From: Frankiaceae bacterium
GTDB lineage: Bacteria > Actinomycetota > Actinomycetes > Mycobacteriales > SCTD01
Direction: 5' to 3'
NCBI GenBank assembly: GCA_016650445.1
Contig: JAENVS010000041.1
Span: 62,001 to 126,000, forward strand
Length of the DNA stretch: 64,000 nucleotides
Shown one piece after another: positions 53,618-62,942 of this stretch (position 1 is its first letter; the number at the start of each line of letters is the position of its first letter). Made by a program: the position numbers and the translations under genes. The notes beneath the pieces were generated by a model. The model did no database searches, was not told the DNA's origin, and worked only from the letters and a program-made list of their open reading frames with translations.

Positions 53618-54126
53618 GCGCCCTCTCCTTCGGTGACCGGGGCACCGAACTCGGCGGCCAGCGCCCGGCGCAATGCAGCCAGCGCGTCGCTGGTTTGGCT
53701 CTTCACCGTGCCGGTGCTGATGCCGAGGTCCGCGGCCGTCTCCTCGACGCTGAGCCCCAGGTAGTGCCGGAGAGCGACGACCTTGCGCTGACCGAGCGGA
53801 AGGTTCCGGAGGGCAGCCCACAGGACCTCGAGGTCCTCTGCGGGCAGGTGGATAGCTGTCGGCCTTGCGCCTACGTCCGCCACGACGTGCTCACGGCGCC
53901 ACGGTCTGCGCACCTGGTTGAGATGGCTGTTGACGATGGTCCGCCGGGCGTAGGCGTCGATGTTGTGCGCGCGGGACGCACGCGGCCACGCGGCGTACAG
54001 CCGGGCCAACGCGTCTTGCACGATGTCCTCGGCCTGATGTGGGTCGCCGCAGAGCAGGCAGGCCAGCCGGAACAGCTGAAGACGTCGCCGCGTGACGTAG
54101 GTCGTGAAGTCCTCGTCCACGTCCAT
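53614..54126 (-). CDS. ECF RNA polymerase sigma factor (SigE-70/SigM-like)
   Basis: Protein of 170 residues. Region 2 is seen in LFRLACLLCGDPHQAEDIVQ and LYAAWPRASRAHNIDAY, and region 4 in LPLGQRKVVALRHYLGLSVE with GISTGTVKSQTSDAL. The ATG at 54124-54126 follows GGGGGT. Coupled with a membrane protein, it probably controls an envelope response. Its own promoter is not clear in the 95 bases upstream. Confidence 0.9.
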   Translation of the reverse strand: MDVDEDFTTYVTRRRLQLFRLACLLCGDPHQAEDIVQDALARLYAAWPRASRAHNIDAYARRTIVNSHLNQVRRPWRREHVVADVGARPTAIHLPAEDLEVLWAALRNLPLGQRKVVALRHYLGLSVEETAADLGISTGTVKSQTSDALAALRRALAAEFGAPVTEGEGA

Positions 54127-54221
54127 CTTTGGACCCCCTCCCACGTTCAGACACGGCGCACGGGCGATCCGTTGGGTCGCTGGTCAAGACCTGCGGATGA
54201 CCGCGTCAGCGGCGGAGTCCC

Positions 54222-55034
54222 TCAGGACCGGTCGCCTGGCACCTCTGCGCTCACGACGAGCGCCGCCATGCGCCCGACGACGGGACCTGACCCGAACCGG
54301 CGTTCCAGCGCCGTCCCGACAGCCTCTGTCGTTGCCGCCAGGTCCGCGCGCGCCTCGATCTCAGCGCGAAGCGGCGTGCCTCGGCAGTAACCGCGCGCCA
54401 GGTCGGGGGCGCTCTTGCCGGTGCAGTCGAGCTCGACCGTGTCGACGCGTACGTCGTCGAAGCCCGCCGTGGTCAGGTCGGCGGCGATGAGGTCCTCGTC
54501 GTGGTAGCCGTGGGGCACCCGGGCAAGAAAGCTCGGCGGATCGTCGGGGAAGCACTCGGCCAGTGCCGCTATGACTGCGGTCTCGACGTCGTGGGTGACA
54601 AGCGGGCCCCAGCAGTTGAACAAGAAGTGCCCGCCCGGTGTGAGCACTCGTGCGATCCCGGCGTACGCCGCCGGCCGGTCCGGGAAGAACATGACCCCGA
54701 ACTGGCACGCGACGAGGTCGAAGCTCGCTTCACCGAAGGGCAGCTGCATCGCGTCGGCCTGCCGCCAGGTCGCCGTCGGCACCCGCGCCGACCCGACGTC
54801 GACCATCGCGACGTTGAGATCGGTCGCCGTGATGTGAGCCCCGGGCAGAGTCGCTGTCATCGCCCGGGTGAGTACGCCCGTCCCCGCAGCGAGCTCAAGG
54901 ACGACCCTCGGTCGGTGGCGAGCAACCCGCGAGGCCAGGTCGTCGGCGTACGGCTGGAAGACCGCGGGCACGAGGTACTCGTCGTACGCCGTGGACATGT
55001 CCTCGGCCCATACGCGACTCGCCTCGTCTGGCAC
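54222..55034 (-). CDS. class I SAM-dependent methyltransferase
   Basis: Protein of 270 residues with the SAM motif VLELAAGTGVLTRAM (about residues 44-58), ITATDLNVAMVDVG as motif II and LTPGGHFLFNCWGP later, as in UbiE/Methyltransf_11 proteins. The GTG start is at 55032-55034. The substrate is unknown. Confidence 0.88.
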   Translation of the reverse strand: MPDEASRVWAEDMSTAYDEYLVPAVFQPYADDLASRVARHRPRVVLELAAGTGVLTRAMTATLPGAHITATDLNVAMVDVGSARVPTATWRQADAMQLPFGEASFDLVACQFGVMFFPDRPAAYAGIARVLTPGGHFLFNCWGPLVTHDVETAVIAALAECFPDDPPSFLARVPHGYHDEDLIAADLTTAGFDDVRVDTVELDCTGKSAPDLARGYCRGTPLRAEIEARADLAATTEAVGTALERRFGSGPVVGRMAALVVSAEVPGDRS

Positions 55035-55065
55035 GCCTCGAACCTAGTCCCGGCAGGTGATTCGC

Positions 55066-56271
55066 TCAGGCGTCGGCGCGGAGGCGGAGGAGCTCGACGA
55101 AGCGGCCGACGGCGCGTACGACGTGGGACGACCGGATGGACGGGAACACGTCGAACGCGTGCTGCGTGCCCGGCAGCTCGACGTACACGACCGGGTTGCT
55201 CGAGACCGCCCGGAGCCGCTCGACGAACAACCTCGCCTCGGCGACCGGCACGAGCGTGTCGTTGCGGCCGTGGATGACCAGAAATGGCGGAGCGTCCTCG
55301 CACACCGCCTCGATCGGCGAGGCCTCCCGGTAGACCTGGTCGTCCGTCGTCTTCATCACGAGCCGGTCCATCAGGTGCCGCCGGCGCATCCGGGACGCCT
55401 TGGTGCCGGTCTCACCCGCGATGTCGTAGACGCCGTAGTAGGGCACACAGCCCGCGACGCTGGTATCGACGTCCTCGAAGCCCGGTTGGTAGCGCGGGTC
55501 GTTGGCGGTGAGGGCGGCCATCGCGACCAGGTGCGCGCCGGCCGACCCGCCGGTGAGCACGACGAAGCCCGGGTCCGCGCCGTACTCCGCGCCGTTCTGC
55601 CGCACCCACGCCAGCGCCCGCTTCACGTCGACGAGGTGGTCGGGCCAGGTCGCCCGCGGCGAGAGCCGATAGTTGGGCGCGAAGCAGACCCAGCCACGTG
55701 AGGCGAGGTGCAGCATCAGCGGGCGGCCCTGCTCACGCTTGTCGCCGATGACCCAGCCACCGCCGTGGACCTGCACCAGGGTCGGGCAGCCGGTCGGCTT
55801 GTCCTTGTGTCGGTAGACGTCGAGGCGGTGCCGCCCGGACACGTCGGAGTAGGGCACGTCGACGATCCGGTCGACGTCGGGGTGCGTGAACGACATGGGC
55901 ACGAAGAAGCGCCGCAGTCGACCGGTGACATCAACGTCGGAGTCCGGTTCCGGCCCGTCCGGCAGGTCCGCCAGCGCTCGATCGGCGACATGGGCGGCCG
56001 CCTCGCTGGAGCGCACCAGCCACAGCAGTCCGACGACCGTGAGCACGGACAGCACGAGCGCGACCCAGCCGCGGGTGTCCGACACCGCCCCCAGCAGCAC
56101 GAATGTCGTGATCTCGATGACGGTCAGGACGATCAACTGGGGCGCGAGCTCAGCGGTCAACCAGGCCGAGAAGAAGGCCGGCAGCAGAACCGGCGTGGCC
56201 CGCAGCGGCCTCAGCGCGTTGAACACCGCCAGCAGGCCGGCAACGGCAAGCAGCAGGAAGACGGTGGACAC
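55066..56271 (-). CDS. alpha/beta hydrolase (HSL-like esterase) with N-terminal membrane domain
   Basis: Protein of 401 residues. Residues 1-85 carry three or four hydrophobic segments. The rest is a hormone-sensitive-lipase-type hydrolase with HGGGW (about 167-171), GGSAG containing the nucleophile (about 241-245), an Asp in GRNDTLVP and a His in GTQHAFDVF. It could act on steroid esters or lipids. The GTG at 56269-56271 is chosen; a TTG ten codons upstream is the alternative. Confidence 0.85.
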   Translation of the reverse strand: MSTVFLLLAVAGLLAVFNALRPLRATPVLLPAFFSAWLTAELAPQLIVLTVIEITTFVLLGAVSDTRGWVALVLSVLTVVGLLWLVRSSEAAAHVADRALADLPDGPEPDSDVDVTGRLRRFFVPMSFTHPDVDRIVDVPYSDVSGRHRLDVYRHKDKPTGCPTLVQVHGGGWVIGDKREQGRPLMLHLASRGWVCFAPNYRLSPRATWPDHLVDVKRALAWVRQNGAEYGADPGFVVLTGGSAGAHLVAMAALTANDPRYQPGFEDVDTSVAGCVPYYGVYDIAGETGTKASRMRRRHLMDRLVMKTTDDQVYREASPIEAVCEDAPPFLVIHGRNDTLVPVAEARLFVERLRAVSSNPVVYVELPGTQHAFDVFPSIRSSHVVRAVGRFVELLRLRADA

Positions 56272-56303
56272 GTGACCAGTCTGCCTGCCCTTACTGTTCA
56301 ACC

Positions 56304-57731
56304 GTGCAGGCCATGAGCGGGATGGACGCGACGTTCCTCTACTTCGAGACGCCGAGCATGCACATGCACGTGCTCGGCACCCTGGTTCTCGACCCCACGG
56401 ACATCCCCGGCGGGTGGAATCGTGACCGCGTGCACAGGCTCCTGCGGGAGCGCCTCGACCTCATCCCGCCCTTCCGTCGGCGACTCCTGCAGCCCACCCT
56501 GCGCCTGCACCACCCGGTGTGGACCGATGTCGAGGACATCGACCTGCACGACCACATCACCACGGTCACCTGCCGGGCACCGGGCAACGAGGCGCAGCTC
56601 GAGGAGCTGCTCGGCGGGTTCGCAGCGGAGAAGCTGCCGCGGGACCGGCCGCTGTTCCACATCCTGGTCGTCGAGGGGCTTGCCAAGGGCCGCGTCGCGG
56701 TCGTCATCAAGGTCCACCACTGCGCGGTCGACGGCGTCGGCGCCGCACGCATCCTCGGCAACCTGTTCGACCTCGAGGCAACCGGCCGTACGCCGGAGTC
56801 TCTCGAGCAGGCCCGGGCCATGGTCGCCGCCACCGCGCCCTCCTCGGAGCCGGGCATCCCCGCGCTGGCCCTGCACACGGCGATGGGCCTCGCGAGCCGT
56901 CCCCTGGGCGTCGCGAAGATGGTCCCCGCGGTCGCCAAGTCGGCGGTCAACCTGGTCATGTCGCGGCGGGCCAAGGGCAGCGGTACGTCGGGAGCGATCC
57001 CCTTCACGGCGCCACGCGCGTCGTTCAACGGCACGATCAGCCCGGATCGGGTCGTCGCCCTTGTCGACGTGCCGCTCGACGACATCAAGGCGGTGAAGAA
57101 CGCCGTCGGCGGCACCTTCAACGACGCCGTCATCGCCATTTGCGGCGGCGCGTTCCGGCGCTACCTCGACGCCCGCGGCGAGCTGCCCGACAGCAGCCTG
57201 ATCGCCGTCGTACCGGTGTCCGTGCGCAGTGACGACGACAACCAGGCCGCCAACCGCACGTCAGCGATGTTCACCTCACTCGGGACCGACATCGCGGACC
57301 CGCTCGAGCGGCTCGAGTCCGTGCGCAACGCCAACGACATCGGCAAGGCGGACCAGAAGGCGCTCGGCGACGAGCTCGTCGTGCAGGCCGCGGAGCTGGC
57401 GTCGCCCAACATCACCTCGCTCATCGCCCGGCTCTACTCGACCGCGCGGCTGGCCGACCTGCACCCCGTGGTGCACAACGTCGTCATCTCCAACGTCGCC
57501 GGCCCGCCGATCCAGATCTACTTCGCCGGCGCCAAGGTGGAGCGGATGTTCCCCCTCGGACCGGTGCTCGAGGGGCCCGGACTGAACATCACCGTCGTCA
57601 GCTACCGCGACCGCGTCGGCTTCGGGCTGATCGCCTGCAAGCAGCGGATGCCCGATGTCGCCGAGCTGGCAGCCCAGGTGGCTCCTGCCCTCGACGAGCT
57701 GCTCCAGGCGGCGAAGGCCACCGCGAGCTGA
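56304..57731 (+). CDS. wax ester synthase/diacylglycerol acyltransferase (WS/DGAT)
   Basis: Protein of 475 residues with the catalytic HHCAVDG (HHxxxDG) at about 137-143, the N-terminal MSGMDATFLYFET and the NVAGPPIQIYFAGAKV block near the C-terminus, all diagnostic of the WS/DGAT family. It makes triacylglycerol or wax esters and may store acyl-CoA from steroid degradation. The start is GTG 56304, or ATG at 56313. It is divergent from the esterase. Confidence 0.93.
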   Translation: MQAMSGMDATFLYFETPSMHMHVLGTLVLDPTDIPGGWNRDRVHRLLRERLDLIPPFRRRLLQPTLRLHHPVWTDVEDIDLHDHITTVTCRAPGNEAQLEELLGGFAAEKLPRDRPLFHILVVEGLAKGRVAVVIKVHHCAVDGVGAARILGNLFDLEATGRTPESLEQARAMVAATAPSSEPGIPALALHTAMGLASRPLGVAKMVPAVAKSAVNLVMSRRAKGSGTSGAIPFTAPRASFNGTISPDRVVALVDVPLDDIKAVKNAVGGTFNDAVIAICGGAFRRYLDARGELPDSSLIAVVPVSVRSDDDNQAANRTSAMFTSLGTDIADPLERLESVRNANDIGKADQKALGDELVVQAAELASPNITSLIARLYSTARLADLHPVVHNVVISNVAGPPIQIYFAGAKVERMFPLGPVLEGPGLNITVVSYRDRVGFGLIACKQRMPDVAELAAQVAPALDELLQAAKATAS

Positions 57732-57760
57732 CACCCCAACGCGACAGACCGCGCTCGTGC

Positions 57761-57774
57761 TAGAACCTGTTCTA
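57761..57774. promoter_or_regulatory. KstR-type operator upstream of the LLM oxidoreductase operon
   Basis: TAGAACCTGTTCTA fits TnnAACnnGTTnnA with symmetrical outer arms TAGAAC/GTTCTA. It ends 19 bases before the start codon of the next gene, so repression there is likely. Confidence 0.88.
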
Positions 57775-57793
57775 CCTGAGCGGGAGGTGGCGC

Positions 57794-58663
57794 GTGCAGT
57801 TCACGATGTCGGTGGCGATGAGCTCGCCCGAGGACTACGCCGATCTAGCCAGGGCAGCTGAGGACGCCGGCTACGACCAGATCGCGGTCCCCGACTCGAT
57901 CTTCTGGTCCGAGCAGGTCTCGAGCGCCTACCCCTACACCGGTGACGGCGCGCGCATGTGGACCGACCAGACGCCCTTCGTCGACCCGTTCCTCGCGGTG
58001 GCAGCAATGGGGTCGGTGACGTCGCGCATCCGCTTCTGCACCCATGTCGTCAAGGTGGGCGTGCGCGATGCCGTGCTGCTGGCCAAGCAGGTGCAGTCTG
58101 CAGCGGTCCTGACCCGTGGGCGCTTCACGTTCGGCGCCGGCGTGGGCTGGCTGCGCGAGGAGTTCGAGTGGTGCGGCCAGACCTACGAGAAGCGCGGCGC
58201 GCGGGTCGACGAGGAGCTCGAGGCGATCCAGCGCATCCTCACCGGCGACTGGGCCGAGATGAGCGGCGAGCAGGTGCGGTTCGGCCGCATCAAGATGCCG
58301 CCCGCTCCCCCGTCGCGGGTGCCCATCTACATCGGCGGCCACACCGAAGTGGCGCTCCGTCGGACAGTGCGGTTCGGCGACGGCTGGACCAGCGCGATGA
58401 TCACGTACGACGAGCTGCGCGAGCTCATCCCGACGGTGAACGACATGCTGAAGACCGCAGGTCGCGAGACCGACGGGTTCACCTTCCAGGTCGCGTCGTC
58501 GGACCGGTTCGGGCTCGACGGCTACCGCGACCTGGGCTCCATCGGCGTGACGGACATCGTCACGATCCCCTGGCTCTTCTACGGCGTACCGATCGACGGG
58601 CCGCTCGAGGCGAAGCTCGACGGCATCAAGCGCTTCGCGAAGGACGTGATCGAGCAGTGGTGA
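57794..58663 (+). CDS. LLM-class (F420-dependent-type) oxidoreductase
   Basis: Protein of 289 residues with the luciferase-like monooxygenase barrel: DYADLARAAEDAGYDQIAV, FVDPFLAVAAMGSVTSRIRF, VGWLREEFEWCGQTYEKRGA and PIYIGGHTEVALRRTVRFGD. F420 rather than FMN is the usual cofactor of this subgroup in actinobacteria (inference). The GTG follows GGGAGG and lies behind a KstR operator, linking it to steroid metabolism. Confidence 0.88.
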   Translation: MQFTMSVAMSSPEDYADLARAAEDAGYDQIAVPDSIFWSEQVSSAYPYTGDGARMWTDQTPFVDPFLAVAAMGSVTSRIRFCTHVVKVGVRDAVLLAKQVQSAAVLTRGRFTFGAGVGWLREEFEWCGQTYEKRGARVDEELEAIQRILTGDWAEMSGEQVRFGRIKMPPAPPSRVPIYIGGHTEVALRRTVRFGDGWTSAMITYDELRELIPTVNDMLKTAGRETDGFTFQVASSDRFGLDGYRDLGSIGVTDIVTIPWLFYGVPIDGPLEAKLDGIKRFAKDVIEQW

Positions 58664-59091
58664 CGACGACTGAGGCCCTGCCTGCTGAACATCCGGCCAG
58701 GCTCGCCTCGCAGCGGTCGATCGCCGCCGTGCAGGCGAAGGACAAGGACGCCTGGCTGGCGCTGTTCGCCGACGACGCCGTCGTCGAGGACCCCGTCGGC
58801 CGGTCGTTCCTCGACGAGTCGGGGCTCGGGCACCGCGGCAAGGAGGCGATCGGTGCGTTCTTCGACAACAACATCGCCACCGTCGAGCAGATCCGCTTCG
58901 AGCTGCACGACTCCTTCGCCACCGGTGACGAGGTCGCCAACGTCGCGACCATCCACATGACGCTGCCGGGCGGCACGACGAGCCGGTGCGAGGGCGTCTT
59001 CGTCTACCGGGTACGCGACGACGGCAAGCTGGTCAGCCTGCGCGCGTACTGGGAGGTCGACCGGATGATGGCGACGATGACGCAAGCATGA
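58660..59091 (+). CDS. NTF2-like (ketosteroid-isomerase/SnoaL-like) protein
   Basis: Protein of 143 residues: ASQRSIAAVQAKDKDAWLAL, FADDAVVEDPVG, HRGKEAIGAFFDNNI and LVSLRAYWEVDRM form the NTF2-like cone. This fold includes ketosteroid isomerase, and the operon makes a steroid ligand plausible; the catalytic acids of true isomerases were not verified. The GTG overlaps the previous stop in GTGA. Confidence 0.85.
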   Translation: MTTTEALPAEHPARLASQRSIAAVQAKDKDAWLALFADDAVVEDPVGRSFLDESGLGHRGKEAIGAFFDNNIATVEQIRFELHDSFATGDEVANVATIHMTLPGGTTSRCEGVFVYRVRDDGKLVSLRAYWEVDRMMATMTQA

Positions 59092-59104
59092 TGAAAGACC
59101 TGGC

Positions 59105-59899
59105 GTGACCGAGCTCGACGACCTCGGGCTCGCCTTCGCCGAGCTCGCCAGCGCCGCCGGCCGGGTCGTCATGGACGTCTACGCCACCGACTTCGAGGTG
59201 CGCCGAAAGGCGGACGCGTCGCCGGTCAGCGAAGCCGACGAGGCGGCCGAGGCGCTGCTGATCCCCGGCGTCGAGAAGCTGCTGCCCGGCGTACCGATCC
59301 TGGCCGAGGAGGCGGTGTCTCGCGACGGGCTCGTCGGCCACCAATTCAGCGGCACGGAGTTCGTCCTCATCGACCCGCTCGACGGCACCAAGGAGTTCGT
59401 CTCCCGCAACGGCGAGTTCACCGTCAACATCGCCCTTGTGCGCGACGGCATACCAGTTGTCGGCTGCGTCTACGCGCCCGTCCTCGGTCGGATGTACGCC
59501 GGCGGCACGACGGCCCGCACCGGCACGGTCCAGCCGGGAGCAGAGGTTGGCGCCCTCGGCCCCATGACCACACGTCCGTACGCCGATACCCTCGTCGCGG
59601 TCGCGAGCCGGTCGCACCGCGACCCGCAGACCGACGCGTTCCTCGCCGACCTCGGCGTGGCCGAGACCAGGAGCGCCGGGTCGTCGCTGAAGTTCTGCCT
59701 CGTCGCCGAGGGCAGCGCCGACGTCTACCCGCGGTTCGGACCGACGATGGAGTGGGACACCGCGGCCGGCGACGCGGTGCTGCGGGCCGCCGGCGGCACC
59801 GTGACCAACCCGGACGGGACGACGTTCCGCTACGGGAAGTCGGCCGAGGGCTTCCGCAACGGCGCGTTCGTGGCGTGGGGCGGCGCTCCCCTGCGCTGA
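59105..59899 (+). CDS. cysQ: 3'(2'),5'-bisphosphate nucleotidase CysQ-like (inositol monophosphatase family)
   Basis: Protein of 264 residues with the metal sites of the Li+-sensitive phosphatase family: ILAEEA, DPLDGTKEFVSRN (about residues 89-101) and WDTAAGDAVLRAAGG (about 217-231). The GTKEF form is typical of CysQ, which hydrolyses PAP, the by-product of sulfotransferases. A sulfotransferase gene lies about 1.1 kb downstream. It follows the NTF2-like gene by 13 bases. Confidence 0.88.
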   Translation: MTELDDLGLAFAELASAAGRVVMDVYATDFEVRRKADASPVSEADEAAEALLIPGVEKLLPGVPILAEEAVSRDGLVGHQFSGTEFVLIDPLDGTKEFVSRNGEFTVNIALVRDGIPVVGCVYAPVLGRMYAGGTTARTGTVQPGAEVGALGPMTTRPYADTLVAVASRSHRDPQTDAFLADLGVAETRSAGSSLKFCLVAEGSADVYPRFGPTMEWDTAAGDAVLRAAGGTVTNPDGTTFRYGKSAEGFRNGAFVAWGGAPLR

Positions 59900-59909
59900 C
59901 CCGCTCTGG

Positions 59910-59923
59910 TAGAACGTGTTTCA
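59910..59923. promoter_or_regulatory. KstR-type operator upstream of the DUF1214-sulfotransferase operon
   Basis: TAGAACGTGTTTCA fits TnnAACnnGTTnnA; the right arm is one base from perfect symmetry with the left. It lies 21 bases before the start codon of the DUF1214 gene. Confidence 0.85.
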
Positions 59924-59944
59924 GTTTTCCTTGTGAGGGGTGAC

Positions 59945-61027
59945 ATGGCCGACGACCCCGTCGACGCGGTGCTGACCGGGCGGGCCTGGACGGAGTTCTG
60001 CACGGCGCTCGAGCAGGCGGGCCAGGTCGTGCTGCGCGCGTCGTCGCCCGCCACCCCCCACGACCGGGCCGAGGGGTTCCGCTACCTGACCCGGCTGCTG
60101 CGCAACAGCCTCTACGCCACGATCGAGAACAGCGACCCCGAGCGGCCGGCGATGCAGGGGCTGGACCTGGTGAAGATCGGCGCCGACAACCCCGACAACG
60201 TCTACCTGTCCGCACCGGTGCGGGGCAGTGCGTCGTACCGCATCACCGGCACCCGCGGGTCGATCGCCTACGTCAGCTTCGGGTCGAAGGCCAACCGCTA
60301 CGCCAAGGACGGGACGATGGCCTCGACCGGGGAGCTGCGCAACGACGACATCGTCGTCGGTGAGGACGGCTCGGTCGAGATCCACGTCAGCGCGGAGAGG
60401 CAGTACGGCAACTGGCTCCCGCTGGCCGACGATTCCACGATGATCGTGGTCCGGCAGTCGTACCTCGACCGGACCACCGAAGTGGCGGGCGACTACCGCA
60501 TCGAGCGGCTCGGGGAGCCGATGCCGCCGCCCGGCCCGTTCGACCCGAAGGCGCTGGTCAGGGCACTGCAGCGGACGTCGCTCGGGGTCATCGGAACGGC
60601 CGCGACCTTCGCGCAGTGGACCGAGCTGTTCATGACCCGGCCGAACGAGCTGCCCGACTGGGGTCAGGACATGTTCCAGCGGGCCGGCGGCGACCCGGAG
60701 ATCTTCTACCTGCACGGCTACTGGCAGCTCGAGCCCGGACAGGCATGGGTGATCGAGACCGCGGTGCCGGACTGCCCGTACTGGAACGTCCAGGTCGACA
60801 ACTGGTGGATGGAGTCGATGGACTACCGGCATCACCAGGTCACGTTCAACAAGCACACCGCGACCCTCAACCAGGATGGCACCGTGACGTTCGTCGTCGC
60901 GGACGCCGACCCGGGCTGGGGCAACTGGCTCGACACCACCGGCCACACGAGCGGTACGGCGCTGCTGCGCTGGGTCGGCGCCGCCGAGCACCCGCTCCCC
61001 GTCTGCCGAGTGGAGAAGCTGTCATGA
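59945..61027 (+). CDS. DUF1214-domain protein
   Basis: Protein of 360 residues with no signal peptide. An N-terminal helical part is followed by a beta-rich DUF1214-like region: NVYLSAPVRGSASYRITG, SFGSKANRYAKDG, YGNWLPLADDSTMIVVRQSY and YWNVQVDNWWMESMDYRHHQ. I recognise the domain pattern but not a biochemical function. The ATG at 59945 follows GAGGGG. It is first in an operon behind a KstR box. Confidence 0.75.
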   Translation: MADDPVDAVLTGRAWTEFCTALEQAGQVVLRASSPATPHDRAEGFRYLTRLLRNSLYATIENSDPERPAMQGLDLVKIGADNPDNVYLSAPVRGSASYRITGTRGSIAYVSFGSKANRYAKDGTMASTGELRNDDIVVGEDGSVEIHVSAERQYGNWLPLADDSTMIVVRQSYLDRTTEVAGDYRIERLGEPMPPPGPFDPKALVRALQRTSLGVIGTAATFAQWTELFMTRPNELPDWGQDMFQRAGGDPEIFYLHGYWQLEPGQAWVIETAVPDCPYWNVQVDNWWMESMDYRHHQVTFNKHTATLNQDGTVTFVVADADPGWGNWLDTTGHTSGTALLRWVGAAEHPLPVCRVEKLS

Positions 61028-62163
61028 AGCTCGTCGTCGACGACCTGGTGAAGGCAGCCGTCGACAAGGCGGGTGGCGCCGACTTCGGCGACGAGTGGTT
61101 CCTGGAGCCGCTGGCCGTCCTGGTCCGCTCGCTGAACGACGAGGCGCGGCTGTCGGAGATGGGCGAGCAGATGACCGCGCGGCGTCTGACCGCGCTGCTC
61201 GTCGACCGACTCCGGCTGCGCGCCTTGCAGCGCGAGCATCCCGAGATCCTCGACGTGGAGGTGCGACTCGCGGCGGAGATCTGCGGGCTGCCGCGCACCG
61301 GCAGCACGCTGCTGCACCGGCTGCTCGCGGCGTCGCCGCAGCTGACGTCGACGGCGTCGTGGGAGTGCTCCTACCCGCTCCCCTTTCCGGGCGAGGGGCC
61401 GGAGGCGGAGGAGCGCAAGCGCCGGGCCCGCGAGCGGATGGAGGCGTTCCTGGCGCTGTCCCCGGAGTTCGCGCAGATCCACACGGTGACGTGGGACGGC
61501 GCGGAGGAGGACGTGCTGCTCGTCGACCGGAGCTTCACCAGCATGAGCTTCGACAGCTTCTACTGGGTGCCGTCGTACGGCATCTGGTTGCGCGGCTACG
61601 ACCAGAGCAAGGCGTACGGCGAGCTGCGCGAGTGGCTGCAGGTCCTGCAGTGGCAGGACCCGTCGCGGGCCGCCAAGCGCTGGGTGCTCAAGTCGCCGCA
61701 CCACCTGACCGCCGCGGAGACCGTCCTCGACGCGTTCCCCGAGTGCAAGATCGTGATGACGCACCGCTCCCCCGTGCAGGCCGTCCCGTCGTACGCGTCC
61801 ATGGTGATGTCCATGACGAGGCAGTTCAGCGACGAGCCCGACCCGGTGGCGATCGGGCAGTACTGGTCGGAGCGGTTCCAGGAGACGCTGCGGTCGTTCG
61901 CGTCGGTGCGTGAGGCACGGCCCGACCGCTTCGTCGACGTGCACTTCACAGCGATGCTGAGCCAGCCGCTGGTCGAGGCGCGGCGCGTGACGACGGAGCT
62001 CGGGCTCGCACCGGGACCGGCCGACGATGCCGCCTGGGAGGCCTATCTCGAGCAGAACCGAGCCGAGCGACACGGCAAGCACGACTACACCGCCGAGACA
62101 TTCGGGCTGTCCGATGACCAGCTCGCGAAGGACTTCGCGTTCTACACGGAGGCGTACCTGTGA
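61024..62163 (+). CDS. sulfotransferase family protein
   Basis: Protein of 379 residues. The 5'-phosphosulfate-binding loop is GLPRTGSTLLHRLLAAS (about 89-105). The 3'-phosphate region is KSPHHLTAAETVLDAFPECK to HRSPVQAVPSYASM (about 222-260). It belongs to the actinobacterial Stf-like group, many of which act on lipids or sterols, though some lost PAPS activity. The start overlaps the DUF1214 stop in ATGA. With the CysQ gene nearby, real PAPS-dependent sulfation is plausible. Confidence 0.88.
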   Translation: MKLVVDDLVKAAVDKAGGADFGDEWFLEPLAVLVRSLNDEARLSEMGEQMTARRLTALLVDRLRLRALQREHPEILDVEVRLAAEICGLPRTGSTLLHRLLAASPQLTSTASWECSYPLPFPGEGPEAEERKRRARERMEAFLALSPEFAQIHTVTWDGAEEDVLLVDRSFTSMSFDSFYWVPSYGIWLRGYDQSKAYGELREWLQVLQWQDPSRAAKRWVLKSPHHLTAAETVLDAFPECKIVMTHRSPVQAVPSYASMVMSMTRQFSDEPDPVAIGQYWSERFQETLRSFASVREARPDRFVDVHFTAMLSQPLVEARRVTTELGLAPGPADDAAWEAYLEQNRAERHGKHDYTAETFGLSDDQLAKDFAFYTEAYL

Positions 62164-62942
62164 TCCTGTCCGACGAGGTCGTGGTCGTCACCGGCATCGG
62201 TGCCGGCCTGGGCGCGAAGCTGTCCGCGCGCATCGCCGCCGAAGGCGGCAAGGTCGTCATGGTGTCGCGCAAGACCGACATCATGGAGCAGGTGCAGAAG
62301 GAGATCGAGGCGGCCGGTGGCGAGGCGCTCTGCGTGCCCGCCAACGTCGTGAAGGAGGAGGACTGCGCGCGCGTCGCGGAGGCAGCCGTCGAGCGGTTCG
62401 GGCGGATCACCGGGCTGGTCAACTCGGCGTACGCGCACCCGGGGTTCTCCGACCTGCTCGACACCCCGGACAAGCTGCTGCGGCGGGCGATGGACGTGTC
62501 GTTCTTCGGCGCGCTGTCGATGACGCGGGCCGTCGTACCGCACATGAAGGCCGCCGGGCACGGCTCGATCGTCAACGTGGGCACGATGACAACCCGCAAG
62601 CCGATGCGCGGCGAAGGCGGGTACGCCGCAGCGAAGGCTGCGATGGGCAACGCCTCGCAGATGCTCGCGCTCGAGCTCGGCGAGCACAACATCCGCGTCA
62701 ACCAGGCCGTGATGGGCTGGCTCGACGGTCCGGGCGTGCAGTTCTACCTGCAGATGACGGCAGACGAGAAGGGCATCACGACACAGGACGTGTACGACGA
62801 CATCGCCTCGCGCAACCCGCTCGGCCGCATCCCGACCGATGACGCATGTGCGAAGGCGGTGCTGTTCCTGCTCTCGGACTACGCGAGTGAGGTCAGTGGC
62901 GCCGTGCTGGACGTCAACGGCGGCGAGTACATGCCGGCATGA
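62160..62942 (+). CDS. short-chain dehydrogenase/reductase
   Basis: SDR of 260 residues with the cofactor region VVVTGIGAGLG, LVNSAYAHPGF in place of the usual NNAG, and YAAAK. At the position of the catalytic Ser block it reads NVGTMTTRK, so a Thr may replace Ser. The C-terminus is GAVLDVNGGEYMPA. The GTG overlaps the sulfotransferase stop in GTGA, indicating one transcript. It probably acts on a hydroxysteroid or related alcohol. Confidence 0.87.
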   Translation: MILSDEVVVVTGIGAGLGAKLSARIAAEGGKVVMVSRKTDIMEQVQKEIEAAGGEALCVPANVVKEEDCARVAEAAVERFGRITGLVNSAYAHPGFSDLLDTPDKLLRRAMDVSFFGALSMTRAVVPHMKAAGHGSIVNVGTMTTRKPMRGEGGYAAAKAAMGNASQMLALELGEHNIRVNQAVMGWLDGPGVQFYLQMTADEKGITTQDVYDDIASRNPLGRIPTDDACAKAVLFLLSDYASEVSGAVLDVNGGEYMPA

